Source: Hamiltosporidium tvaerminnensis (Eukaryota > Microsporidia > Dubosqiidae). Taken from it: a stretch of DNA of 64,000 bases. Below the pieces are notes generated by a model. That model saw only the letters and a list, made by a program, of their open reading frames with translations, was not told where the DNA came from and searched no databases. A program made the translations under genes and the position numbers. Positions 9,553 to 21,513 of the stretch are shown in pieces (position 1 is the first letter of the stretch; the number at the start of each line of letters is the position of its first letter). The stretch lies in the NCBI GenBank assembly GCA_022605425.2, contig CM061248.1, positions 1,302,001-1,366,000 of the forward strand, written 5' to 3'.

Positions 9553-10191
9553 TCATACCATTAATTTAGACTTCAAAGCGTAAATTGGATTCAAAATGTG
9601 CCGATCTTTTTCCAAAGCGATAACCAAAAAAGTACTTAACAGTAATATAAATATGATTGTAATAAAAAGAGAAAATATCTGTTTTTTGCTAAAAATAGGT
9701 ATCTTTTGGTTTTTCTTAAAATTAAAATTAACTGTAAGTGCATCTAATGGATCTTCTTTGTAGAAAAGCTTTGATCTAAAACAGTTACTTTCAAGAAAAT
9801 CAATATGGTTACCAACGTACTCTGCTCTTAATGGTGTGTCTGTTTCGTAACGAAGTCTAAAAAAATTAAGTTCGCTAATTGTTCTCTGCTGAATCGGATC
9901 TTTAAAATTTTTAATACGGATTCTTCGCCCATCTGCAGATATAACCATCTCAAAAACATATTTACACAGTTGTCTAGCATCATAACAGTAATAAACACCA
10001 CTTACATTAAAGCCTGCACCCTTCAGACTCTCCATTTTACTTAAACACCGCACTCTAGCTATATAATAATCACATTTTCTATTATGGCTATCTTTTATCA
10101 AATCTAAAAAAGTTTTTTGTGTAAAAGCCTCAATATTTGTTGCCTCCAAAGCACATCTCTTACTTCCTTCCTTTTCTAATATAACAACCAT
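9553..10191 (-). CDS. Orphan protein with one C-terminal membrane helix
   Basis: A 212-residue protein. I start it at the ATG at 10191, three codons inside the open frame, because the frame's first codon is GTG. Residues 1 to about 155 form a mixed, soluble-looking domain. It holds six cysteines and a basic stretch around residues 88-96 (G-R-R-I-R-I-K), followed by D-P-I-Q-Q-R. A short linker leads to a hydrophobic segment at about 173-193 and a 19-residue tail. This is the layout of a C-terminally anchored protein facing the cytosol, since no N-terminal signal peptide is seen. I do not recognise the family. The good composition and single long frame support a real gene, possibly microsporidia-specific. 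Confidence 0.75.
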   Translation of the reverse strand: MVVILEKEGSKRCALEATNIEAFTQKTFLDLIKDSHNRKCDYYIARVRCLSKMESLKGAGFNVSGVYYCYDARQLCKYVFEMVISADGRRIRIKNFKDPIQQRTISELNFFRLRYETDTPLRAEYVGNHIDFLESNCFRSKLFYKEDPLDALTVNFNFKKNQKIPIFSKKQIFSLFITIIFILLLSTFLVIALEKDRHILNPIYALKSKLMV

Positions 10192-12150
10192 TCCTCTCAC
10201 AAATAAAATAGTTTTTATATTTCTATCTGTTACATTCTGTAACAGTATAAACCTATCAATACATTCTAATCAATCGAATTTGTTTGGTTGGTTTCATAAA
10301 TAACGAATCAATATTTATTTATATTTATTTTTTGTATAGTTTATAGATAAGGAATATAGAAAAATAGATAAATGTAATTTAAATTCATCTTTATTTGTAA
10401 ATATCCAAATCTTTCATGAAATAAAAAATACCAATAAAATATAAAACCAAAAAACGATATAAAACCTAAACAAGATTACAAATCTAAATATTAGATGACC
10501 AAAATAGAAATTATTAAAATTTTCTCTAAAACATAACAAAAAATAGTTAGGTTTTCATTTGATTGAAAATTAAAAAATTTATATTCAAGTATTCAATAGT
10601 ATGATAGCATGAAAATTTAAATTTGATAAATATTATTTTAAAATATAACAATTACACACTTTTATTCTATCTTAGACTCAATTCGAAAATAGTATAAATT
10701 ACAATGTATTTTCATTTGACTATTTCTACAGAAATTACAAATTATTTAAATTTTTAACTTATTTAAGTAATATCAATATCAAACGAGTCAATAAAAAAAG
10801 TATTTTAGCTAATAAATATAGAATATTACAATATTTATAAACTTAATAATAGAATTATTTCGGTTTTGTTTGTAAATTATTTTGAAAATATTGTTTTGAA
10901 GAATATATTGTAATTGGATATATGCTTTACCACAACTCATTTATTTCATCAGAATTTCTTTTTAAAAAAATGTTCTTCTAAAACAAGCAGCTTAATCATA
11001 AAACGAATTATTAATCCCCATTAAAAATTCAGCAATTTTTAGATTAAAAACTGGTTTAAATTTTAAATTGAGATATTAATAGCTTAAACATATATAAAAT
11101 CTCTTGCTAATTTGAAGATAGACTTTTTCAACTTATTTAAAAAAAGTGAATTATAGATTTAAAATGATGAGTAAGAATTATTAGACTATAAGATAGTATT
11201 TCTAATTTATAAGGTGATTCAAAAGAATACAAGTCTATTCACATTTCAATTTTTATAGAAATAGATTTTCCTTAAAAGAAATCATAAAGAATACTAAACA
11301 TTAAATGTTAAAGAAAAACCTTAAAAATAATTTATTTAATACAAAAATACAATTTTATAATCATTTCTTAAAGAAATTTATCTAATAAAATTCATATTTC
11401 GTATTTTGAGTTAAGGATATAAATAAGACTGATGAAGTATCAATTGTACCTTTGTTTTATATATGAAAGATATAAATAAACTCGAAAATAAGAAATTCAA
11501 CCGCCAGAAATTAAAAACAGAAGAATATTAACAAAATATTTGTTTTTAAACTCAAAATATCCAAGATCTTCTGAATCACATTATTTTTGCAATATTAACA
11601 ATATAAATATGTTTTTTGGAAGTCTCAAACAAATGCAAATATTACAAATAATTTGTAATGTTTGAATAGTTTAAGCAAACAATAATAAATATACTCATAT
11701 TTGACGAAGAAAGACAAAGAATCAGGTGTTTCTATATACTTCTCTTAAATAAATATAGATTAAGGCTTTTTAAGAAGAATATGATTATAATACGAACTGC
11801 TTAAGAAAGATTTCCCCAATTCGATTTTATGTAGGAATAAACCCCTTGCCAAGATTTGTAATGACAGACAAGATATATCTGTTTAAACTGAAAATTTTAA
11901 ATAAACCGTACAATATTTATTACAGAAGATAATATACCGGGTATAACCTCATCGGAAACCATCTCATCGGTACTTACTACTTATAATTGAGATATGTGAG
12001 CATATTTTTAATTTTGAGAAAGTGAAAACTACACTAGATTTTCAATTGTTTCATTAGAATTGATATAAGGAAGAAAGAGAATGCAAAATTGGTAAACTGA
12101 TCTTTAAATCTTTAAATGTAGTGTTTTTATTTTACCAGAATGTAAATTAT

Positions 12151-12610
12151 AGTTTAAATTGTAAGTAATGAAATGTAAAAACATGGAAACCTAGCCTTGC
12201 TCATTCAATTAGTAGTCTTAGCGCTAAAAAGATAAAAAAATTATATATTAATAAGAGCCAAGAATGCTAAAGAGCAGATTATAACTGTTGGTATGGTATT
12301 GAAATGTCTTGTTTGATCTCGTGTATACCTTTGAAATGTGTCTTACTTGGAAGTCTATTCTGTTTGTAAAGTCTACGATAATTAGGAATTAGCTGGTCTC
12401 GGAAGATCATAAAGGGATTCAGCCTGCGATCATACTCTGAGCAACCACCGCATTTATTAAATCAATCCCTATTACCGTTTAATTAAAAAATTATAATGTA
12501 GGTATTGTATGAATCACCGATTGTGTGTTAAAAGGCCTACGTTTAACATAGAAAAAGGTTAGTACCACGAAAACAATATAACACATGCCATCTTTTAAAA
12601 GAGAAAGGGA
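12151..12610 (+). mobile_element. Decayed, 5'-truncated copy of the ~720-bp repeat
   Basis: Matches the intact copies at 32444-33165 and 52724-53449 through several landmarks in order. These include ACATGGAAACCTAGCCTTGC, GTTGGTATGGTATTGAAATG, a CTTCGGCCTTCGATC-like stretch, and a GAAAACAATATAACACATGCC end. The 5' half is missing or unrecognisable. It shows many substitutions and is an old insertion. Confidence 0.75.
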
Positions 12611-13595
12611 CAATTATTGAATAAAAAAAGACTTAATATAATATCTGAGTTGCTCTACTTTTTCCCCAAAAAAAATTCAAAGTAAGATCTTGTTAAAATA
12701 TCAATTTAATATTCAAAGATTGAATTATATTTAAGGTAATAGAAAGTATAATTATTAAACCAATATCCCATGTTATACCTAAAAACACCAGTCTAGTCAT
12801 AGGATAAGCATATACACGATCAATAGTATTTTGAAAAAGGAATAATTTTATGTAATTAGATCAAAGAAGATAGTTATCATACAGACTAAATCTCAACTCG
12901 AGAAACTAAAAATATCCAAATATATGAATAAAGAATGCTATGGATTATTAAGCAAAGAAGGAAATTAATAATACTGGGGATATGAAATTTTAAAAGTAAA
13001 ACAAACGTTACATTTAACAAAATTAATTAAGAAGAAAATCAAAATCAAATCTGATTCAATGTGAAGGTCAGAATATGAAATTTCATATATACAATATAAA
13101 TGTATTATCAAATAAATTATGAAACTATTGATAGTATAAGCGTTCACAATAATATCTTTTTTCTCGTTTTTCTTGATTAATCTATATATTTCTGAGTTGG
13201 ATTAGTTATTTCCTTTATATATGACATTTCTTATATATTTTAAACCAAAAAGCGAAATCTTACCCGAATATCTTAATATTCTCTAATTCTAATATAATTC
13301 ATATATTTTTTAATTTAGATTTGAATATAGAAAATGTAAAAATTCAAAGTAATTTACTTTGAGAATTTTCATTTGTTAAAACATAGAATTATACATAAAG
13401 ATTGTTTTTAAAAGCGACTTATTACATTTAAAAAAGTATTTTTAATGATTTTGAAATATTTTTTCTTTTGAAAAAAAAACAATTTAACAAAAATAGAAAT
13501 AAAAAAATCTATCAAATATCATTTTTTTAATCAAAAAACATTTTAAATATAAAAATAGAAATACAAAAAAAACTTTAAAAGGAATTAAACAAACA

Positions 13596-13775
13596 AATTT
13601 TATAAAAGAAATACAAATTTATATAAAGAATCTCTCTAAAATAACAAAAATATTTTTAATTTTTTTTAAGTAAATTTTATAAAAGAAATACAAATTTATA
13701 TAAAGAATCTTCCTAAAATAACAAAAATATTTTAAATTTTTTTTTAAGTAATTTTATAAAAGAAATACAAATTTC
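13596..13775. repeat. ~77-bp tandem repeat, two copies plus a partial
   Basis: The unit TTTTATAAAAGAAATACAAA, followed by TTATATAAAGAATCT and ATAACAAAAATATTT, occurs twice and then partially. Copies differ by CTCTCT/CTTCCT and in a T-run. Confidence 0.8.
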
Positions 13776-15472
13776 TTTTCAAAAAATAAAATCAAAAGAG
13801 AAACTCATTCCTTAATACTTAATTTTAGTTTAAATTATATTTTAAATATTGTTTTATGATTCTTTAATCCAATTTAATATTTCTTTTCAAAAAATAATTT
13901 ATCTTGAATAAAAAAAAGACATATTTCAAAAATAATATTCTAAAAAAGTAATTAATAATATTTTTTTTTAGTATTTCTATAAAAATAGAAATTAAATCAA
14001 TGAAACCTGACAAAATATTATAAAATACAGCTAGTGAATATACATTATACTAATATTATGTACAATGGTTTAGCAAACTATAAACTATTTTTTTAAAAAC
14101 CAATAGATTATATATTTCTAAAAAAAAATTTAAAAAATTACAAAATAGTAAATTGAAATTGGAAAAATATTCTAAATATGTATAATTTGTAAAAAATATG
14201 AATCAGTAATATTTGATAGATTGAATTTTTAGAAAAAAAAATTAAAGAAAATATTTAAAATAAAAATTATTTATATTTTTCAAAGCTCTTATATTTTATG
14301 ATTAATCAAAATTGGAAAGTTACAATTTCACTTTTCTTCTCATTGTATAAGTAAATTTTGTACAGAAAATATTTTTATTATAAATAAAATTCTATAAATT
14401 TAGTTATCAAATATATTTTATAGATATCAATTAGATTTATGAGAAATATAGAAGTAAAAAATACAAAGAATAAATATATTTCAAGTCAAATAAACTCATA
14501 TAGAATTTAAGAGCTAATTAAGGATTTTAATACTACTCCACTGCCATAATCCTATATACAAATACACAATCTTATGTAAATCAATGTAAAAATCATCGTA
14601 AAAAGATATCACATCAATTCGTTTATTAATATAACAACTATATAAAGAATTATTTAATTAAAAGTCATCTGTCAAATATATCGAACCTGAAATTTTTAAA
14701 AAAAGATTTTCATATGACAAAAAAATAGAATTCATAGTAAATTTCACATTAAAAAACCATAGAATACTAAAATTCCAAGAATATACACTTTAATAAAGCT
14801 TTAATTAAAATAATCACACTAAATCCCCATATCTGATCGATCATTCTATATTTCTTTCTAAATTTTCATTTAAATAAATTAAATACAACATTCAAACTAA
14901 AAAAAAGTAAAAAAATACGTAAATATGATGTAAGATTTCTAATTTTTATAATTCTTTAAATTTAATATTTGTTTACTAATTTAAAACTAATATAAACATT
15001 ACTTATTTGGTATTTTATTCATTACATTTAATATCGCAATATAAAATGATTGAAATAAAATATATTTTTAATTTAAAATACTAAATTTAAGACTTTTAGT
15101 ATTTAAGAAAGCGGTTCAATTAAATTGATACAAAACTCAGAATTGTTCCAAAATACTAAAATAAAGAGAAATAAATCTAAAATGTTTTAAAGATAATAAA
15201 GAATAAATTATAAAAATTGATTAAAAAAAAAAAATTTCTATTTTCTGTTCTAAGAAGAAATCACTTAGAAACATTTAAAAACCAAATTTAAATTACAATT
15301 TGGATGGTAAATGCTCTCAAATACAAGAATAATACATTTTTAAAATATGTAAATTAATAAACACCAATTTAGAATTTAATTCAAAAGTTTGTGCTATATT
15401 ACAAATTAATTTATCTATATATGGAGATCGAAATGGTATATAATCAGGTAAATACTATTCGAGTACAAGGGT

Positions 15473-16162
15473 ATGGACAATTCAAGAGAAAATTATTTCG
15501 ACTCATTTCATCAAACACCACACGGAGAGCTAAAAAACGCATATTACAATCCATTTGTAATAAAACACAGAAAAAGAACGAGTAAAGTACAATTGAGAGT
15601 ACTTGAAAAGACATTCGAAACAAATATTAGACCGGATGCAGCGCTTAGAAAGACACTTGGTGCACAATTAGGAATGACACCACGAGCAGTACAAGTTTGG
15701 TTTCAAAATCGTAGAGCAAAAATCAAAAGACTCAATCAAATAAAGAAAGGACAAAATATTTCAGATAGTACAACAAATAATGAGAACATTGATACTCTAA
15801 GACATAAACCAGAAAATGAAATCTTAAATGAAGAAAAAGAAAGGAATTTTAATAAAATGGATTGCTACTACGATTACAGAGACACAAGATACAATCCAAA
15901 CAATATGTTTACTCCAGTGACACCAGATGAAGTTCAATATTCTTATTATAGCGATAGTTATCCCGAATCACCTCTTTATGATCGTAATTTTACTAAACAG
16001 TATAATAACAACAGAATGAATCATCTAAACAATTATCTTGAACTTCCTAATACAGAAAACTTAGATACTGCATGGATGGATGCAGATAAAAATCGAGAGT
16101 ATCCAGGACATCATTACTTCGGAAATAACATGCCATTTGATCCAAGAAACTTTTTCAATTAA
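15473..16162 (+). CDS. Homeodomain transcription factor
   Basis: A 229-residue protein with a typical 60-residue homeodomain at about residues 32-91. It has an N-terminal basic arm (KHRKRT), a first helix with L-x-x-L-E-K-x-F, and a recognition helix VQVWFQNRRAKIKR at 73-86. Trp76, Phe77, Asn79 and Arg81 are the invariant DNA-contact or core positions. The remainder is Asn/Tyr/Pro-rich and looks disordered. Fungi and microsporidia carry several homeodomain proteins that act as nuclear DNA-binding regulators, and this one has no TALE-type insertion. The ATG at 15473 places the domain close to the N-terminus. An overlapping 64-codon frame at 15391 is spurious. The target genes cannot be inferred. 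Confidence 0.93.
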   Translation: MDNSRENYFDSFHQTPHGELKNAYYNPFVIKHRKRTSKVQLRVLEKTFETNIRPDAALRKTLGAQLGMTPRAVQVWFQNRRAKIKRLNQIKKGQNISDSTTNNENIDTLRHKPENEILNEEKERNFNKMDCYYDYRDTRYNPNNMFTPVTPDEVQYSYYSDSYPESPLYDRNFTKQYNNNRMNHLNNYLELPNTENLDTAWMDADKNREYPGHHYFGNNMPFDPRNFFN

Positions 16163-17175
16163 GTGGTAGTATTATTCTAATTAAAGTGTAGTTTTATAAT
16201 TTTTACAATATATTTTTAATTTAATTAATAGCATAAAACTTTTAATTTGAAAAAAAAAATGCTTTTTCTTTTTTTTCAAAGGTCAAACAGAAAGATAGAA
16301 ATAAGAAATTGATATATTAGATCAAATTTTTTTTAAAAAAAACAGCTCAGATTGATTTTATATTAGTAAAGAAAAAAAATACATTTAAATTTTAAAGAAT
16401 CTTTAAAGTAAAAGTTGATTTTATAAGTAAAAGTTGATTTTATAAGTAAAAAAAAACTATTTTTTTATAAAATCTTTAAACTAGAAAAAAATTCTAATAA
16501 AATATTGCAGTTTATAGAAACAACACTTTCTTTATTTAGTAAAATTTTAAAAATATTTTTTAAAACATTAGTTTCAAAATTTACTGATTTAAATCTTTGA
16601 AGATAAAAAAAAATGTCATTTTTTTTTAGTAGAAATCATAACTAATTTTACTTTTTAAGCAAATTTTAAATGAAAATTGTAAAAAAAGTGACAGAAATTT
16701 ATAAATTATGGTTTTTTTTATTTCAAAATAAATTTGATGATTAAAGCAAATAAAATCCACAAATTTGGTACTTTTGTATTTTTTAAAAAAATATTTTTTT
16801 TATAGAAATTTGAAAGAAAGAGATAATCATTGATTTAAAAAAAATTAAAATCAAAAAAAAATATTTTTTAAAAAATATACATAAATTTACCAAATAAAAC
16901 AATTAATTATATATTTTTTTGATCAATATTTCTTTCTTTTATTTCATTGCTATTCTTCTGATAAGAAATAATCTTATTATATTTCACAAATATTTAAAAC
17001 ATTTCATAAAAATTCATTCTTTAATGTCATTTATCAAATATTAAAATTATTTGAAAGAAAATATTAAACTGTTTGAGTAAATTATGAATAATTTTTTATT
17101 TCAAAACCAGTAAATGTTTTCATTTTTAAAAAAAAAAGAAAATTTTAAAATAAAAGTTTTACTAGTTTCGAAATA

Positions 17176-17260
17176 AAAAATCAAAATATAAAATCAAAAT
17201 ATAAAATCAAAGTATAAAATCAAAATATAAAATCAAAATATAAAATCAGAATATAAAAAC
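17176..17260. repeat. 13-bp tandem repeat (ATAAAATCAAAAT)
   Basis: ATAAAATCAAAAT and close variants (AAAGT, AGAAT) are repeated about six times. Confidence 0.8.
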
Positions 17261-17699
17261 TAAAAATACAAGTAAAGGTTATAAATATTAAATAACTGTC
17301 ACCAAAAATATTTTTCTCATCACCAATAAATCAAAAAAAAATTAATTTATCTTTTTTTAATTTTTGAATTAAATATAGATAGAAAAACACTTAAGATTAT
17401 ATGAAACAATCATAAAATAGTGTACTTTTTTAAATATAAATTATTTAACAAAATGTTTACCTTTAACAATCTTAAAATAGAAATTCAGATGTTTTTATTT
17501 CATGTATTTTTAATGATTAGTTATAATTTTGTAAATTAAATCAAAAAAATCAATCAAAATTTCTATAAAAGGCTTCTTCTAGTCTTAAAAAAATCAAATA
17601 TTTTTTATTATTATTATATTAGCCTTGAAAAAAAAATGATAAAAAAAGTTAAATTTAATGCATTTTATTTCATATTTTTAAAATCGGCATTATTTATAT

Positions 17700-18312
17700 T
17701 TGTTCATTGCATTAAGGAATTTATAGGTTTAACATAGATAACTATACTTCAGCACATACCGGTATCCCTTGGATATAAAAATTTCCAAGGTTTGTTTTAA
17801 AAGAAGCGTAGAACTTATTTCATCGGCGTGAAGTTGCTCCGAGGTTATCGCTCAACAAACATTGCCCCGGTTTCTTCGAAACCAGCTGCATCTGCAAATA
17901 CTTTACCCTCTAGAACCAAATAAATTTTCAACCAAGATATATCTCTTTGACTTCATGGAGTTTACCTAGGCGGTACAATGTCATATCAACAGGTATAACC
18001 TGCTACTTAGCTTTCCTGGATTTTTAAAGACACGTTTTTTGTATATCACAAGCGCTACGTCTTCTAACCTGAGTAAGTAAGACTTGGTTTCAATCCTTTT
18101 AAATACTAATTATCTACAGATCCAATCTTGGTTTCAAATCTAGTTACATAAAAAACTACAAATCGACTTCTTAGAAGTTTTTCGTAATAATGTAGACCTA
18201 CTTCCATTTTATTGAATTACCATAGAACAGCAGAAAATTTAGTGAGTATTTTGCTTCCCTCTCAAATACAAAAATATTTTTACATCTTCATTGCCAAGCA
18301 GATAGTTTTTTA
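17700..18312 (-). mobile_element. Decayed copy of the ~720-bp repeat
   Basis: Read on the minus strand it begins near 18312 with AACTATCTGCTTGGCAATG, matching the 5' head of the intact copies. It continues through the AGCAGGTTATACCTGTTG hairpin region to about 17700. Nearly the full length can be aligned, with many substitutions and small indels. Confidence 0.8.
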
Positions 18313-18689
18313 ATATTGTTATTAAATCTTCACTTATTTTTCCATATTTGCAATTATGACATTAATATAGATTACATAAGAACCTTATACTACTCATATA
18401 GTGGTAAGGATTTCGGAATTTACTTCCGAAATAGCCAGGTTTGCTCCCTGGGTGGTGAACTTCCTATCTTTGTACAAGAATATTTACATTCGACTGACAT
18501 ATAACCAATCAAAGTAAAATGTTTCTGGGACGCAAATAACCAGACGAAGCTTTTATTCACTCGTGGATTGTGTCCCATTCATAAAGAAAGGAACGAGCTA
18601 CCAATACAAAGACTTCATATATGCCCTTTTTTACTCAAGAATTAATAATATATGAAAAGCTTTTTTGATACAAATCTACCAAATAATTT

Positions 18690-18930
18690 ATTCATTCATC
18701 CTTGGTACTACAACTCTGTACAAGCCTTGGCCTCCCTTAGTAATACTACTCCAGTCTTTTTATAGTAGGTTTGTTTACTTTTTTGGATTTCGTAACAAGG
18801 TGGTATTGAAGGGTGGGTTGTTAGCCCTACGCTCAACATTGAGGATCAGTCTCTTTTAGCCGCCTCTTACGACAAGCAGAGAATACCGTAAACCAATTCT
18901 GCTCCCGGCATTGTAGGACAAAGCTACCAA
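18690..18930 (-). mobile_element. Repeat family C, truncated copy
   Basis: On the minus strand it contains GCTTGTCGTAAGAGGCGGC, GAGCGTAGGGCTAACAACCC and AAAAAAGTAAACAAACC in order. The same landmarks occur in the copy at 33600-33850. It is distinctly more GC-rich than its surroundings. The content resembles the 5' leader of some animal LINEs as I remember them, but no ORF follows. Confidence 0.6.
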
Positions 18931-19562
18931 ATAATATTTATAATAAGTTAATAATTGAAAGAAATATAAACGTGAAACCATATAAATGTTCAAGACACAC
19001 TGGGATTAAATATGGTCAGATATTTCGAAAGCATAAAAAAATTACGCGATATTTACAAGTTTCTGTCAATGATATAAAACGAATTATTTTTTAAACATAG
19101 AAATATTAAGATATCGCTTTCAAAAATTTTTTTATAAATAAATATAAAAATAATCTGATGTTCTGCAAATATAATTTTTAATTGCAATACAAGTTTTCAG
19201 AATTTAAAAGTTTCACTGAAGGTTTATTCTTTATGAGTTTATAACTGCTTTTTAGTATGAATTAATGGCTAGTTAAATATTTGAGTTCAGAAAAAAACTA
19301 ATGATTGGAAATGTTTTTTAGTTAAAAATATACCACAGATTCTTAATTTATTTTTGTTGAGAAATATAATCAACAGCTTTTTAGGAATAAGATTTAAAAC
19401 CACATTAATTAAGGTTTTTCCATAAAAATAAATAACTTCTAAAAAGTATATTATAATAACAGCAAATAACTTTAGTATGAGTAATTAAACAATTGATGCA
19501 TGTAATTTTTGGACTCCTAAATAGAAAAATGATAACAAATATAATTATCTAGTTCATCAAAA

Positions 19563-19790
19563 GGTGGTAGGAGTATAACCCCATTAAAACTTTCTTCTTG
19601 GTAAGAATAGTAAAATTCTTGAGAAAGGCTTTTTTGTCATTTTCAAAAAATATAAACCTTATTGGATCTATAGGCTAATCCCATATACTCTCAGTTACAA
19701 CATTTAAAAGAAATAAATGGAAAACTTTCATTTGTTTATCCTTAATACTAAGAAGGTAAACGAGGAACACAATAAATTTTTAAGTAACTA
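19563..19790 (+). mobile_element. Repeat family B copy sharing the head of the ~720-bp repeat
   Basis: The first ~45 bp (GGTGGTAGGAGTATAACC through TTCTTCTTGGTAAG) match the head of the ~720-bp repeat. After that the body differs. It follows a second family with landmarks GGATCTATAGGCTAATCCC, AGTTACAACATTTAAAAG and GGAAAACTTTCATTTGTTTA, also present near 55600, 58690 and 29200. Confidence 0.65.
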
Positions 19791-20321
19791 CATGTGATCT
19801 TTATTTAAATAGCTAATATTTATAAAACAAGTCGGGAATATTTACGCTTAAAATACCTTAACCACAATAAAAATGCATTTGAGTATGAAATGTTTTTTTA
19901 AAATTTAAATTTCATATACTTGACTGCAATTAAAATACATATTTTTCAACCCAATAGTCTTAAGAATACTACCATGATAAATATATAATAACAAAAATAA
20001 TTGTAAAATATTAAAAACGATTAAATCAATATTTTTATCAGAAAATTTAATTCAAATTCCGTATTTACAATACATCAAAATATATTTTAATTTTTAAATT
20101 CCTTAAAAATTTGATAAATTAAATTTATTATAAAAATACTACTTATTTAACTATAAATTTAATTCAGTTTAAGCCTGATCACTTCTAATAATAAATATAA
20201 TAATGTTTATAACCATCATCTTAAATTCTTAAGTAGTTAAAATATTTTTTAAATTTCATCTAAAATTTCTTAGTTTATTTATGAATACGATTCACTTAAA
20301 AATATAATTAAGATGTATAAT

Positions 20322-20445
20322 TTTTACAAAATAATAAACTTTGTTAAAAATATTTCTTTATCTACAAAATAATACACTTTGTTAAAAATATTTCTTTATT
20401 TACAAAATAATAAACTCTGTTAAAAATATTCCTTAATTTACAAAA
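20322..20445. repeat. ~39-bp tandem repeat, three copies
   Basis: TACAAAATAATAAACTTTGT followed by TAAAAATATTTCTTTAT is repeated three times with small changes, about 360 bp upstream of the SmD3 gene. Confidence 0.8.
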
Positions 20446-20802
20446 GACTTAGTAGAAATTATATAAACTAAATAATGAAATATTGAATGCGTCTATTAAG
20501 TATTTACAATCTGTAAAAAAAATACGAATATAAGATATTCAAAAGAAAAATTTATTTACTAAAAAAATTTTATTGAAGTATTATTTTTCAAAAAATAAAA
20601 TAAAGAAACAAAAAACATAAAAACGATTTGTATTAATTTTATTTACAGTTTTTATAATTAAAATTTGATAATTCTAACACCAAATATTTTTACTTTTTAC
20701 AATTTTAATAAAAAAGTTTGTTTTATTTTAAAAATTTTAGTTTAAATTTTTTTAATTCCAATTATTTTTAAAGAATTTAATTCCAAAAAAAATATTTACC
20801 GT

Positions 20803-21063
20803 ATGTCGAAAGAAGGACCGTTAAAACTACTTTATGAATCTACTGGTATGATTATAATGATAGAATTAGAAAATAATTCTACATTACGAGCTACAGTTAA
20901 ACACGTTGATGATTATATGAATGTAGTATTAAAAGATGTAATAATAACAGATCAATGTGGTAAAATTTCAAATGAGGAGGTTGTTTATGTCAAAGGAAAC
21001 ACCATTAAATTTGTAGTATTTCCACCAACTTTAGAATTTGCACCGTTTCTCTGTAAAAAATAG
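20803..21063 (+). CDS. SMD3: SmD3 core spliceosomal protein
   Basis: An 86-residue Sm-fold protein. The Sm1 motif spans about residues 9-46 and includes D-D-Y-M-N at 36-40. The Sm2 motif at 59-73 reads EEVVYVKGNTIKFVV. The tail P-x-x-L-x-x-A-P-F-L (74-83) matches the end of the SmD3 Sm domain specifically, where the family has ILPDMLKNAPM. SmD3 is one of seven proteins forming the ring on the Sm site of U1, U2, U4 and U5 snRNAs in the nucleus. The arginine/glycine-rich C-terminal tail of larger orthologues is absent, and the protein stops four residues after the domain. A CC dinucleotide lies directly before the ATG. It sits alone, with a tandem array 3' of it. Confidence 0.88.
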   Translation: MSKEGPLKLLYESTGMIIMIELENNSTLRATVKHVDDYMNVVLKDVIITDQCGKISNEEVVYVKGNTIKFVVFPPTLEFAPFLCKK

Positions 21064-21513
21064 AAAGTGATTTGTAAAATAACAATTATCTAAAAAATAT
21101 AAAAAAATCGAAAAAATAATTTTAAAATATAAAAAAATAATTTTAAAATATAAAAAAATAATTTAGAAATAGAAGAAGATAAAAGGAATTAGAAGAAGAT
21201 AAAAAGAATTAGAAGAAGATCAAAAGAATTAGAAGAAGATAAAAAGAATTAGAAGAAGATAAAAAGAATTAGAAGAAGATAAAAAGAATTAGAGAAGATA
21301 AAAAGAATTAGAAGAAGATACAAAAGGAATATAAAATATAGTAAATAATTTAAAAATAGAAAAAATAGAAAAGATATAAAAAATATAAGAATTATAAAAA
21401 AATATAAAAAACGAATAATAAATTATTTAAAAATCATTTTTTTAATTTTTTTTACCTTTACTTTCACTTTACTTCCTAAAAATAATTAAAAAATGATTTA
21501 AACAAAGTTTTTA
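21064..21513. other. Convergent intergenic region with tandem array
   Basis: The region between SmD3 (+) and the SAP protein (-), which point towards each other. Most of it is low-complexity AT-rich DNA containing the 20-bp array at 21165-21330. No gene is seen. Confidence 0.6.
21165..21330. repeat. 20-bp tandem repeat, about eight copies
   Basis: AGAAGAAGATAAAAAGAATT is repeated about eight times with rare changes (one CAAAAG and one shortened unit). It lies in the 3' flank shared by two convergent genes. Confidence 0.9.

Larger units (their letters stand above)
10192..15472. other. 5.3-kb gene-free AT-rich region
   Basis: No credible gene was found. It holds one decayed copy of the ~720-bp repeat (about 12151-12610) and a tandem array at 13596-13775. 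Frames of around 60 codons occur but show no coding composition. Confidence 0.6.
16163..20802. other. 4.6-kb gene-free region with several dispersed repeats
   Basis: No intact gene was recognised. It contains a decayed minus-strand copy of the ~720-bp repeat, a copy of a second family (about 18690-18930), a copy of a third family that shares its first ~45 bp with the ~720-bp repeat (19563-19790), and short tandem arrays at 17176-17260 and 20322-20445. Frames of about 60 codons at 18316 and 18665 lie within repeats or their flanks. Confidence 0.6.

Noticed and set aside
12965-13147. 60-codon minus-strand frame
   Set aside because: Isolated, low complexity and lacking any motif in a 5-kb empty region.
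18316-18859. Two plus-strand frames of 62 and 64 codons
   Set aside because: The first follows directly on the ~720-bp repeat, and the second lies antisense to the family C repeat. Neither shows protein-like composition.
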